Assembly (NCBI GenBank): GCA_003254905.1
Contig: QANU01006828.1
Location: 687,886 to 751,885 of the forward strand
Length of the DNA: 64,000 nucleotides
Direction: 5' to 3'
Source of the DNA: Nissolia schottii
Taxonomy: Eukaryota; Streptophyta; Magnoliopsida; Fabales; Fabaceae
The translations under genes were made by a program, and so were the position numbers. The notes beneath the pieces were generated by a model. That model was not told the origin of the DNA. It searched no databases and saw only the letters and a program-made list of their open reading frames with translations. Positions 11,104-24,472 of the stretch are shown here, one piece after another. The stretch's first letter is position 1. Every line of letters begins with the position of its first letter.

Positions 11104-14100
11104 ATGCCTATGGGTGGTGGTGGTGTTAATGAAAGTAGTGGTGATGGTGTAACGGAAGGGTGGCTCTATATATTTGGAAGCAATAGGTTTGGGTTGCACT
11201 GCTCACGTAAGAGATACTTCGTCCTCAAACATAACTTCCTCCGCAGCTTCAAAGACAAACCCCTCTTCCTCATCAAGGTCATTAATTCCTTTCATCTTCC
11301 TCTTTAGTTTATTCATTACTATTCTTTATATTAATTTGTTCAACTTTTCCTTTTTTACCTTTTTTTTTCGAGAAAAAAAATAAGTTTACATGTTTGTTCG
11401 TGGAGATGAGGGGGTACATTAGTGATAAAATCGCATCGTGATAATTGCAGGGGGACTAGTTTCAATTCTTAAAAAAGACAGTCTCTTCTATCTTTGTTAC
11501 AAAAAAGGAATGTTTGTTCTTTAAAAATATAAATTTGTATCACTTTGTGGTCAGATCTTTTAAGAACATGGTCTCAAACATTGATTGATTGAGGGAAAAA
11601 TTGATAATCATACTCTTATAATTAATTTTTAAGTGACACTTACACAAAATTCTTGATGTTGCTTGAAATATGTGTGTAGTACAAATATTACTCTTTTTTT
11701 TTTACACGTGAATTTTCAAGTAAGTTTTATCACTTTCACACATACAAGAAAATAATTTTTAAAGTAGACCAAGTTGTTGCTACGTACCACTTAGAGGCAG
11801 ATACTTTTCTTTTATCGGTATAATAATCTGAGTGAAGTTGCATGTACATGAATTAGTGTAGTTTTGTTTTATATTTTATTCAAGGCATCGCCGTATGGCA
11901 TAAATAATGGAAGATATATATAAAAAAAAAAATTAATACCTAATTAACCTAAGTCATCGTATATGATTTTGAGAAATATATTTTTAACCCATATTTTAAA
12001 CAATAATTTGGACATATCTCGATCTATTTATAAGTAAATAGGATTTCAATTATGCTTTTGTTGAAAAACCAAAGTGATGATTTTTAACATTGACAGTACA
12101 ACTTGTACAATAACCCAATTATTGCAATGATGATTAATTAAGTTGTCAATTTGAGGTAAATAAAAGTAATTAACATCTTAATTTTCAGGAGCCATATAGA
12201 AGTGCAATAATAGACTCCAGCGTTAGGGTTAATGACAATGGAAGAGAGAGCATCAACAAAAAAGTAAGAAACCATAGAATTTTTACTTTGGAGCAAAATT
12301 TGATAGTTTATTATTATTATTATTATTATTATATTTCTTTTTTATTAACCAATTAAAGTGCTTTGACTGATTTGCATTGTGTTTAACACTAAGTTGTTCT
12401 TGTTTACTTTGTGCAGGTGTTCTTCATCTTCACCGTATATAATGTTTCTAACCAAAGGGATCAGCTTAAGGTGTTCCATAATTAAATGTCAAACTAAATA
12501 CATTTTATATATGAAAAATATTTTATGATGGATTGAGAGATAATTTGCATTTCAAATTTCTAGTTGGGAGCAAGTAGTTCAGAAGAAGCCGCAAAATGGA
12601 TACGTTCTTTGCAGGATGCTGCATTGAAGGTTTACATTTGTTCTGTATCCAAATTAGTAGAATGCAATTTTGTCACATAATAATATATAAAGTAACTAAT
12701 TAATCTTATTATATATGTGCTCAGGAGTATCCAAATCCAGAAAAGAATTGTTCGCCTCCTCTCAAGAGAAGACATTCATCTTTGAGGTACATGCTTCTAA
12801 GCGTGTAATTTGTTATAATATTTGTTAATTATATTTGATATAAGATATAAAATTGTATGTTGCATATATAAATTGACGCATAAGTAAGGTTGTTACCTTG
12901 TAATCTGGTTGTGATGTGTGTCTAAAGTTTTGTTTAAAACAGAATGGGGGGCTCAAAAAGCACAGATTGGAAACATCATTCTATTGATTGGAGTTTTCAA
13001 TCAAGCATATACACTGAAGCAATGACCTCTGATGTAATTGATCCCTCACCATGGAAGATTTTTGGTTGCCACAATGGTAACTTAGTTCCCTCATAGTCCT
13101 CACATAGAAAATTGGTTTCATTAATTTGTTATCTCACATTTCAATTCTTTGTGTAGGACTAAGGATGTTCAAAGAGGCGAAAGACCGCAATTCTCGCGGA
13201 AGTGTAAGATCTGCAAAAAAAAAAAAAAAAAAAAAAATCTTTTGTCAATGATCATTATTTTTTTTGTCTGAAAAATTGTTGATGCATTCAGATTTGGGGT
13301 GATCAACCAGTAATGATGGCAGTAGGTATGGTTGACGCAACTTCAGAGGCTATTTTCCATACTCTTATGTCTCTTGGTCCCTCAAGATCAGAGTAAGTAT
13401 GCCAAATTACTATTCATAAGTTTCTTTGAATCCCTTTTATGAATCATCCTTCATGTTTTTGTTGTTTATCATTAACATGCATTAGTTGCTTGACAACCAA
13501 AATCTTTTATCACATGACATGATCTGTGACATTTGAATGAATAAATGCACCCTAACACAATATTTTATCTAATATGCACCGTGGTTTCTGTCAAAAAATC
13601 TGGTTACATTATTCTGGCTATGTAACATTGAGTAATTGCCATTTGCATTATAAGTGCAACTTTTTAATTTTATCTTCTCTCCCTATAAACATTTTAAGGC
13701 TATATCAGCAAAAAAGGAAGAGAGTGAAGTATATTCATCATAATAATAAGTAGCATAGCATTTTTCCTCTGATAATAGATTTTTTGTCATTCCAGTTCAG
13801 ATGTTGAATTACCAAGTGTGTTGCAGATGGGACTTTTGCATATACAAAGGCACAGTGGTAGATCACATTGATGGCCACACTGATATTATTCAAATTCAGC
13901 TCTACAATGATTGTCTACCATGGTAATAAATACACATAGCCTTTTATAACAACAATTCATCATTCAAGTATAAATGTTGTTAACTATTTATCCCATTTGT
14001 TATAGGGGAATAAAGCCGCGCGATTTGTTGTTGCGACGGTATTGGCGAAGAGAGGATGATGGCACATATGGTACTCTTTTTGTGTGAAGTAAAATCCATG

Positions 14101-17100
14101 TTATGAAGCTTTGATTCATTATTATGTTTTATATACATAAGTTGATTAATCTTATTCTCTTTGGTTTTTGTAACAGTTGTGTTATTCCATTCTGTATATC
14201 ATTCGAAGTGCCTAGCACAGAAAGGCTACGTTCGCGCTTCTGTTAAAAGTAATGTATGCTTTTTTTAAAAATTGATGTTATTTTGTCACCTCATAATGAG
14301 AAATGTTGCATAACCAGAAAAATGACTAGCACAGAAAACGGAAACAGAAACAAAACATACCCCAATCGTTTTCTTGGACTACAAGAAACAAGTTTCTTGA
14401 AAATTTATGTATGAGTATTTATATGTTAATGTTGTGCAGGTGGAGGATATCTAGTAACTCCTGTTAACAATGGAAAACAATCACTTGTGAAACACATGCT
14501 TGCTATTGATTGGAAGTTATGGAAATTGTATCTTCGCCCTTACTCGGATCAATCGATAACAATTCGCATGCTTGAGAGAGTTGCAGGTGTGTTTAATGTG
14601 TGACAAGCATTGCAATTTTTATGCATAATTTCTTTTGTATATGGAATTTTACAAGGCTTTTTTTTTTTTTAAACTAATTTCAACATTTTGCAGCACTAAG
14701 AGAGTTGTTTAGAACAAAAGCAGGGAACAACTCTGCTGAACCAATTGAAGTGGCAGCAGAGTTAACTAAGACTGAAGTTCCGGAAGAGAACATCAAAGTT
14801 GCGGTGGAACAACTTGTGACAATAGAAAATGAGGCTGCTAAAGATCCTTCTCGCCGCATGAGTTTAGTTGGATTGAATGATTCTGACGAGTTCTTCGATG
14901 TTCCTGAACCGATAGACTATGATCAATTTGAGAGTGAGTGGTACTATGACATGTCTTTAGAACAACATTCTCAGGTACTTTTCTTAGCATTGCCCTTATT
15001 GTAAAAGCATGGCTTTGAATTTATTGCTTGAATGGAAAGGCCTTACGGAAAAACTTGTTCATTTATTGAGCAATTCACAAAGGCAACATGGTTTATATTC
15101 AAATACACATGCATAAACATTAAAGGATGATGAACTGCACATGTTTGAGTATTAAATTTTGATCAATCTTGTTTCTATGGTTTATAAAAAACCTCTTCAT
15201 ATATATGAGAAAGTATAAATAGAAATCAGGGAGGGTCCTCAATTTTTTTTTCCAAACAAAGTGCTCCTAATATTAGGTTTGATTGTATTTTTTTCAATCT
15301 TTGTTATCTAGAAAGGTCTTGTTATGATGATATATGTTTTCTTATGATTATTGTTGATTGAACTGAAACAATGAGATTTACAGACTGCATTCCACCCCAA
15401 AATAACATCAGCAGCTGGTTTGGTCAAAAAATTACACGACCTTGCAGGTTATTCTTGTTGTTTTTTTGTTCATTTTCAATAAGATTTCCTAGGTAAGTGA
15501 CATACTTTTTAAATGTTTTTTTTGATAAAATTGTTCCAATCATATCTTATTGCAGTTCAGAAGAAAGGCTACATGGATTTACAAGATTCAAGTGACTCGG
15601 AGAACAATGAACCATCTTTTGGAACCACTCTTCAGAAAGATTCGAGTTGTGCGTTACAATGCAGCTGGACTGAATCTGATCCATCTTTGTTTTTGATTCG
15701 CGGTGTAAATTATTTAAGAGATCAACAAAAGGTTTTAATAATTGCAGAAAGTCTTAATGATCTTAACTCTGTATAAATTGATATGGTTTAATAGCATCGT
15801 TTGATTCATGTAACTGCCTTGACTAATAAACGGAAATTTCTCCTTTCAAGGTCAAGGCAAGAAGCACCCTGATGCAACTAGTTGGCGCGGATTGGCTCCG
15901 ATCAGTCACGCGAGAAGACGATCTTAGTAGCCGTCCCGGTAGCATAGTTCAGGTTCATTTTAGAATTTCCTTAGTGTTACTACTTTCTTTTATGATTGAG
16001 AGTATATCTAATTATTAAAATGCCTTCTCATATTTGATTTATGGATATATATTCAGCAATATGCAGCAGGAGGTGGCCCTGAATTCTTTTTTGTTGTCAA
16101 CATACAAGTAATGACCTCATATTTGTTATCATATAACCACCATCATTAATTAGTATCATATGATTAATGAATTTTGGTCATGGATCAGATGCCTGGAAAT
16201 CCCATGTATTCAATTGCACTCTATTACATGATGAAAGCTCCTTTGGAAGACAATGCTGCACTGCAGAGCTTTGTTGATGGAGATGATGCATACAGGAACT
16301 CAAGATTTAAGTTGATACCATATATTTCTGAGGTAATGCCATGTCATGACATAAATAAATAAAAACTAAATAAAAATACCTTAACTACTTGTAAAGATAA
16401 TTGAATGATTTTTATATTTAACACTTTGGTCAGGGATCATGGTTAGTCAAGCAAAGTGTTGGAAAGAAAGCATGTTTGATAGGTCAGGCACTAGAAATAC
16501 ATTATATTCGTGGGAGAAACTATCTAGAGGTAACATTATTCACTTTGGTAACTATTGAAGTAATAGTGATTGCAATGACAGCTTTTATTTTGTACTTATG
16601 GAACCTAGGGTTAGTGTTTCAATTACCATACTTCAATGTTTTTTTTTTTTGTTTTTTTTTCAGCTTGATATCAATGTTGGATCTTCAACCGTTGCAAGAG
16701 GGGTTGCCAACCTAGTCCTTGGATACCTTAACAATTTGGTCATAGAATTAGCATTTTTGATACAGGTAAAAATAGTTTATCAATGTGGCTTTTGTAAGAG
16801 TATAAAATGACTTGTGCTGAACTCACTAAATTAAGACAAAGGTGAAGAACTGACATAGAATTAATGATCCTGAAAAAATGTGTCATCGCATTTATCAATA
16901 TCATCAAATTTCTAATCCATTACTGATAATGACTTGCAAATAGTTTCCCCTTTCAACAACTGATTCTATTTGCTAACAATTTTTAGGTTTATTGATGACA
17001 TCTTAAAAAGTTCACACATAATGTTGTCTATTATTTGAGTACAAATATTTATTTCTATTAAAAAATTAGGATTCAGTGCTTAACACATCTTCACAGTACA

Positions 17101-17320
17101 ATTTGAGGTTCACTGTGTTATCCATTCTTATCTTATAACTTTTTCATTTTGAGTGAGTCCAAAAAAATGTGTTCAAACATTTTTCTTTTGTTGTTTCGTC
17201 CTATTGACATTATCAGACATTTATCAGGGAAACACACAAGAGGAGCTCCCAGAAGTCCTCATTGGAACATGTCGACTCAATCATATGGACGCATCCAAAG
17301 CATTTATGGTCAAACCATAG
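11104..17320 (+). CDS. EDR2-like protein (PH-START-DUF1336)
   Basis: Twenty-one exons give 733 residues, close to the ~720 of Arabidopsis EDR2: 11104-11277, 12189-12263, 12417-12470, 12564-12629, 12725-12786, 12943-13076, 13157-13203, 13292-13392, 13827-13922, 14006-14070, 14177-14248, 14440-14586, 14694-14974, 15384-15447, 15556-15731, 15851-15952, 16057-16107, 16189-16332, 16434-16529, 16664-16765, 17228-17320. All introns are GT-AG and phases agree throughout. Order of domains: PH (about 17-121), START lipid-binding domain (about 175-390, including PWKIFGCHNG and RRYWRREDDGTY), DUF1336/EDR2_C (about 500-725, with YIRGRNYLE and GTCRLNHMDASKAF). EDR2 binds phosphoinositides and restrains defence-related cell death; the same role here is inferred. 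The N-terminal MPMGGGG stretch is not conserved. Confidence 0.93.
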
Positions 17321-20300
17321 TTTATACCTGGGATTAATCTCTTTATAATCTTTGAGGAGCAGAAGCTAAATGTAACGAAATTGGGCTTGGCTTGGGCTTT
17401 GGGCCTAGTAGAAAATGGGCCCAAATGTGTAACTGGGCCTGTCAGGGACAGGATCATTGGATGATGACAAAATGCAAACATGCCATAAATATTTGGTCTT
17501 TGCTTCGTTTCTGGTCAAATTAAAATTGGTGGACGTTGGTAGGAGTTTTCCTTTGTTGTATACTTGTTTGGGTTATATGTTCAATTTGTAAAGCAATTTG
17601 TTCCTTTACTCTTTCTAGTGATGTATTTCACATGAACATGAAACCGTTCTCTTGGACTTGTTCATTGATCCACTAATATCATTTAATTTTGAGTTAGTAA
17701 AACTATGAAGTTAGTTTTACTATCATTTGATCACATGCTATCACTATGTTATATAGTCACCATTTTAGTCAACCCGTGTAGCAATTAGGCAATGTATATG
17801 AATTTATTAAGAAAAAAAATCTTGTAATCTAATACTGTCCGAACTATATTGGGATTAACTAATTATACAAACCTATGGGTAGTAGCAGTGTAGAAGAATA
17901 GAAATAAGTGATCATCTTTATCTTTATGGCAATGAGGTATATGTTTTTTTTTTTTTCCCTCCTTACCAATGTATCCCCAACCCTATTATTAGGGAAGAAG
18001 ATTAATCTTGTGGGGCATAGTCAAATTTTCCCTCACAACTATTGTTTTTTTTTTCTTTTAAGAATAGAACATATGTCTTCCTCCTAGAACTGTAGGGTAC
18101 CTATGTCACTACGTTAACGTCCTTATTAATAAGAGGTACATATCTAACCACATGCATAGATCAAACAAAAAAAATCTAATATATTGTTAAAAGAACCTCG
18201 AAATCACGCATGTGGATGGGTTGGTAAATTTATGAGACATACATGCATACTTTGGTAAAAATAGCATAAGTATTCTTCCACTTGTTGCCCAAAACAAGTA
18301 AGCATTATTTAAATGAAAATTGGCTTCAAAGCCTGACCGACCTTTCTAACTTGCCGTAAATGTTGGCTTTTGCTTTGCAGCTATTATAGATGTCATGTTG
18401 CCTTTGTTAGTTGTAGCTGAATCATTATTCTTCGGCCTTGTGATACATTGTACCCTTCTCTCAACACATCAAAATCTTGCTTCAATCTCAATCTTATAAG
18501 TTTAATTAGTATAATCATTACGAGCAATCCTTAGTTGCTTATCACATTGTAGATAACAACTTAGATATTATATATTTACCTTTTTTCTTTATGTATTTCA
18601 TTGATCGTGAGTTTGCACAAAAGTGTGTGCCATTTTTATTCCTAAGCATTCGCAATGTCTCTTGGATTAAATTCCTAATCCTTGGAGTTAAACAAATTGT
18701 GGCTTTCATTTCCAATAACATGAAACTGAAGTTAGAATGAGAAAAAGTGCTACTTGTTCGAATACACTTTGATTATCCCATCAACTTATACTAATCTTGT
18801 TCTAGACTCAAAACATTAGAGAAAAAAATTTATGTATAGATATAATTTAGTATCTCATTTTTAGATATACTTTAAAAAGAATCGACAGGACGCAAAAATA
18901 AATAAGCATATCACTACCATCAAAAAAGCAACAAAACTCACTAAGTTTATCACGAGTGACTTAAACTTAAGATGTAAATTGTCTTCATGCAAAAATCCAT
19001 GCATTAATGCAAAGATGCAACCACAATTAGAGTGGTTCCAGACATAATGTTATGAGAATTACTTTTAATAAATTTTTTAATAATCACTTTCATAAAAAAT
19101 ATAAAATTCACTGTAATGAAATCTATTATGTCACATTCTTTTGTGAGAGTGATTATCAAAAGTTATCCAACATAAATTCATATAATAACATGACTCTTTC
19201 TTTAGGAATGACCATTCTTTGGAGCGAAGAGTTAGGGGAGTGCATACCATAAGGTTGACTAGGGTTATTGCAACAGTTATGGCTTGCCTTGATTTCAGAG
19301 CCTAACATCACCAACCCCGGTGTGTTTTAAAGATGTTTAAATATATTTTTAATCAGCATTAACTCTAATCACCAGCAATGCAAGCATTAAATAATTAGTA
19401 CACACATTCTTGGATGGTTCTGTTCTCTGAAATTTGATTAGAATAATCTTAGTTTTTCTTGTGTACCATGTGAAGTTGCTTCCCTTTTGACCCCATAAGT
19501 ACTTATTACACTTTGAAAGTTTCCTTTTCTACTCTTTGATCTATACTCATGCATTGAAAGTTTCATTGGTTTGATTTAATTAAGTATGGCATTCAATACT
19601 TGTACTATTATCAACGATATATTTGGAACTTCCAAGTCATTTGTTTAAGTTGCATGTGGTTTCCTTTTTCGGTGTGAGCATGTGGTTTCTTTTATTGCAT
19701 TTCTCTTTGAACATTTACTAGTAATTGTTTAGTAAACTTGCTAAAAGGTAATACATGACCAAAGTGTATTTTAAAATTAATTTTTTTTAACTATACACTG
19801 ATAAATCTTTTCCATTAATTCTAAAGACATCTACTCCCTCTTATTTCACTATTATTCAACTAATAACTAAAACATTAATTTTGGTTATGACTTGAGCGTC
19901 AAAGTCTTTTCTAGATTTATCTTAGAGTACATCAAACGTAAAGATCTTAAATTAGGAAAAACAAAGTTAAGAAAGCACGATAGCCTATCGGAGGTCCAAC
20001 CAATTTTAAACACATTTTTCTTCCTTTAATCTTAAAATGACAAACTATTGAAATGAGACATAAATTTTATTTTAAAAAAAATAAAATATTTAATTAGATT
20101 CCATCAATCTTTCTCCCTTAAATTTTCTTTCGTACAAGTCTTTAAAACATTAAGTAAGAAATAAAAGAAGCTCAAAAGTTTTAATACATCCAATGCATGA
20201 GTAAAATCTTAAGAAATTACTTTAAATAATATAATTTGTTATGTATTTTTTAATGCGCCATTCAGAAAAAGAACTTGTTTTTATTTTATTTTATTTTGAG

Positions 20301-20942
20301 TCATGTACTTACGTTTAAATGTTTGACATATTAGCGTAAACTAAAGTAGCATTTAATTTCTGTACTAATACAAAGTAGACAAAGATAATAACATTGCAAA
20401 GACGCCACGTCATTTGTCTCACTCTCATTCTCTAAATACATTTGTGTCCCCAACATCTTATCCTCTATTTTCTTCACATTTTCATATTTTCATGTAAGTT
20501 GTTTTTTTATGTTGTACTTGTCTGTCCAAACTATCTGCTTCACAATCTCGTCGGCAGCATTAAAAGTACCTTGACTCGTGAGTTAGCTACACTATACAGC
20601 AACGAACCTACTAGTACTGTTTGTGTGACTCTCTCTCCCTCTCACTCACCCTTTCTCTGCCCTTTTTCCTCATCCATCTATCTCTGCTTCAATTTACTAC
20701 CACAATTGGTAAGGCCCTTCTCTCTCTTTTTCCTGTTCTGTCTTTCTGTCCTCTTCCATTTCCCATGACGATTTCAGAACATGAAAAATAAAAATAAAAA
20801 CTTTAAAAAGTTCCACCTTTTATGTTGTCCTGAATCATATCCTTGGCAATCAACACATAAAAAAGACACCTTTTTTCTTCTTCTTCTTAAAACTCACCTT
20901 TTAGTTGTTGATTTGAAGGACCAAAAGCTGCAAGGAATTCAG
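17321..20942. other. Intergenic, with the ARF promoter and 5' UTR at its right end
   Basis: About 3.6 kb without a recognisable gene. The left part should hold the EDR2-like 3' UTR. The right part (about 20630-20770) is rich in CT repeats, as is common in plant 5' UTRs. Open frames at 19052-19252 and 20442-20768 look like chance. A decayed Stowaway-like CTCCCTC word occurs near 19834. No RNA gene was recognised. Confidence 0.5.
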
Positions 20943-23575
20943 ATGTTTGGAGCATCAGAAAGGTGCTTGGATCCTCAACTATGGCATGCCTGTGCTGGTG
21001 CCATGGTTCAAATGCCACCCCTCAACTCAAAAGTCCTCTACTTTCCTCAGGGCCATGCAGAACACTCCCATGAAAGAGTGGATTTTGGTAGCATCAGAAT
21101 CCCCTCACTCATCCCTTGCAGGTTCTCTGCAATCAGATACATGGCAGAACAAGACACTGATGAGGTCTTTGTGAAATTGAAGCTTACCCCTTTGAGAGAA
21201 AATGAATTGGATTTGGAAGAAGAAGAAGATGAAGGCTGCATTGTTGGAATGAGCAGTACTAATAGTGGAAATGAGGAGATTCAGAAAGCTGATTCTTTTG
21301 CAAAGACACTGACACAATCTGATGCCAACAATGGTGGAGGATTCTCGGTGCCTCGATACTGCGCCGAAACCATCTTCCCAAGGCTGGATTATTCTGCAGA
21401 TCCTCCAGTTCAGAACATTGTAGCCAAGGATGTGCATGGACATTGCTGGAAGTTTAGGCACATCTATAGAGGCACACCAAGGAGGCACCTTCTGACCACT
21501 GGATGGAGCAGTTTCGTGAGCCACAAGAAGCTTGTCGCCGGTGACTCCATCGTGTTCCTGAGGGCTAAGAATGGTGAACTTTGTGTTGGGATAAGGAGGG
21601 CCAAGAACGGTTATTTCTCACCTTTGATTTCTGGTGGTTTCTTGTGTGACAAGAAACATAATGAGTCTGTTGTTGAGGCTGTGAGTTGTGCTATTAAGGG
21701 AAGGCCCTTTGAGGTTGTGTACTATCCAAGGGGCAGCACACCTGAGTACTTTGTTAGGGCCTCACTTGTGAGGGATGCAATGAGAGTGAAGTGGTGTTGT
21801 GGGATGAGGTTCAAGATGCCCTTTGAGACTGAGGACTCTTCCAGGATCAGTTGGTTCATGGGAACCATTTCTTCTGTCCAGGTTGCGGATCCGGTTCGCT
21901 GGCCTGATTCGCCTTGGCGCCTTCTGCAGGTAAAACCATCTTGATTTAGTTTCTCATTTGTTGACTCTATCTGCATAGCTTAAGCTTTCTTGAGAGATAA
22001 TTTTTAATATGGTATTAGATCAGAGTTTCTCACTAAGATTCAGTAGCTTAAGCCTTTTTATCAATTGGTTTGCTTTTACTACTTTGTTAAAATATTCAGA
22101 TCCCCTTCCTCTACTCTTTTCTCAGAGGCTAAACTGATTCTGAGTGATGGTTAAAATTACATCTTTTTTTTTTTTTTTTTGGTAATTAGTAAGATTACAT
22201 CTTTAATTGGTATTATAATGAACCTTGATCTATTTTTCTTTTAAAAAAACCTTATATGTTTATTTGATTAAGCACTTACTAGTAAGGCAAAAGTTATAAT
22301 CGTTGACAAAAGTGCAACTTTATTTTCTGATAATTTCTTATAATCGCATCAAGCGTAAAGACCTGTACCCTCACACGCAACATGAGCTAGGGTTTTCAAC
22401 CCATCAAATCTTAAGGGTGACGCTGACAAAATAAACTAGCAGTTGTATTGATGTGAATTATATTATACAAAGCCATGGTAAATGCTCCTTGTTTCTACAT
22501 GATAATGATAAATCATTTAACTGACTATATAGCATCACTTCAAGTGTTACTATAATTAGTAAATACAGATTAAAAGTAGCTACTGTTAAAACAACTACAG
22601 CAAAGTACTTTGTTTCAGTGGTCAATGCGCATGGCATGAACGGCAAATCTACTTCAAGCGTGTCTGTTAAGTTCTGACAATTCTTCCTTGCAAGTACCAA
22701 GGTTGCTTGAATGAGTGAATTTCATGTGACAAAAAAATTATTGAGTGCAAGTGTACCACTCTTCATTGAACTTTAGTAATAAAATATGAAATTTAAGGCA
22801 ACCTTTTAGCACTGCTACTATTTTTTAATTTTTATTGGTTCTATTTGGATTGAAGTTTTTCTTGAAATCTAGATTGCTCTAAATAAATTTTCTTCATATA
22901 ATGTTTCAGGTGGTGTGGGATGAACCAGATTTACTGCAAAATGTGAAGTGTGTGAGCCCTTGGTTGGTTGAACTAGTCTCAAACATGCCAACCTACCATC
23001 ACCATCATCTTTCTCCATTCTCATCCCAAAGAAAGAAGCCAAGGTTTCTAGAGAACCCTGATTTTCACCTCACCAACCAACGTCCAATGCCAGCATTTTC
23101 CAGCAATCTCATAAATCACAATAACTCCCTGTGTAACCACATTGGAGAGAATAGCCCCGTAGGCATACAGGGAGCCAGGCATTGTGCTCAATTCGGAATG
23201 TCTCCATCAGATTATTCTCCATTCAGCAAGCTTCCATCATCACAATCACATCTTGATATATCTTGCTTGCTAAGTGTTGGAAATTCCGACCTCAAATCGA
23301 AGGACAGAAGCAATGAAGTGAAATCACCAACACCTCACATCTTGTTGTTTGGACAAGTGATTCACACGGAACAGAAGAGCTCAAACAGTTGCTGTGCTAG
23401 CACAAATGGGAATATCAGTTCATCTGATGAAGGGACTTTGCTGAAAGAATCAAATGCTTTGGATGAAAATAGTCCAACAGAGAATTCTTCTAATGGAGGG
23501 TCTCCCTGGTACAAAGATCAACAGAAACCTGATCTTCGAACCGAAAGCGTTAACCTGTTATGTTTGGCCTTATAG
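20943..23575 (+). CDS. ARF17-like: Auxin response factor, ARF10/16/17 clade (ARF17-like)
   Basis: Two exons, 20943-21929 and 22910-23575, give 550 residues. It begins MFGASERCLDPQLWHACAG, the start typical of this clade. The B3 DNA-binding domain covers about residues 119-222 (FAKTLTQSDANNGGGFSVPR onward) and the ARF domain follows to about 330. The C-terminal PB1 (domain III/IV) is absent, as in ARF17. The last five residues are LCLAL, an LxLxL EAR-type repression motif. Exon 2 contains a near-perfect miR160 site (23161-23181), the hallmark of this clade. ARFs bind auxin response elements in the nucleus; this clade represses transcription. An in-frame ATG at 20781 would add 54 residues without a stop, but the added sequence (MKNKNKNFKK...) is not family-like, so 20943 is preferred. 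Confidence 0.94.
23161..23181 (+). promoter_or_regulatory. miR160 target site in ARF exon 2
   Basis: The 21-base site encodes part of VGIQGARH and is complementary to miR160 at 20 of 21 positions. The only mismatch is the first base (A instead of T), opposite the 3' end of the microRNA, where pairing matters least. Slicing would be expected between 23171 and 23172. The microRNA sequence comes from general knowledge, not from this window. Confidence 0.93.
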
Positions 23576-24472
23576 CAAAGGAATGCGTTTCATTTGCTGT
23601 GTGTGCCAGTGACACATCAAAAGAGGCTAACTATTCTTTCTAATTTCAGCTGCCACTCACAGCAGTAGGATTTGCAAATTTTCCTTCGGCATGATTTTAC
23701 CTAGGTGCAATTTAACAAAAATATCTTCATTATTTTCGTTACAACTGAATAATAGCTTTGATGAACTAAAGTGATAATATTTTTGTTAACTCGCACCTAA
23801 CTGAAATTTTCTGTTTTTTCTGCAAGATTTTCTTCTGGAGCTGTGTGAGAATTCCATTTCTTTCAATTATGGGATGATATGACTCATGTATTTCTCTATT
23901 AAGGAAATTTTTTCAAGGGATTGCTTCTTGACTCTATATTTAAAGACTCTTTGGGTATGTTTGGAATCAAACAAGAAATAGCCCATCACTCTTCTGCAGT
24001 CCAATTTGTAGTTACTTTAAGGAACATTCAACTAACATGTCCCATGTAGAATAAAGAACTTCCTTTCTTTTGGATTCTTCTTTGAATTTCACTGCGGGTA
24101 TGGGCCACATTTTGGTCATCTCAGCAAGATACACTAAACACAAAGTTCTCTAGGGAATTGGAGCATTAAGACAAGGAACTCAAGAAAAAAAAAAAACCAA
24201 TAGTGGCAATACAGTGATTAGGGGTGAATAACTGAATTCTATTAAGCTGAAGTTGATAGTCACAAAGATGCAGGCATCAGCATCCAATGTGGTTTTTAAG
24301 GATTCACCTTAGTACTACTAAACAGGGTTTGAAAAGGGCAACAACAACTTGTAGTAGATTCTGTTGGCCTTTTTATTTTTATTGCTGGGCTTGCATATGT
24401 ACACGTTTTTGTGTTTTCCTTTTAAATAATCTGTAATGGAATAATAAATATTATTACTTCCTCCCAAACTAT
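23576..24472. other. Convergent intergenic region (ARF 3' and GNAT 3')
   Basis: Holds the 3' UTRs of two genes that end towards each other. A poly-A tract lies near 24184. Two segments near 23707-23740 and 23770-23800 form a weak inverted repeat (GGTGCAATTTAACAAAAATATC against GATAATATTTTTGTTAACTCGCACC). No gene is seen. Confidence 0.5.
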
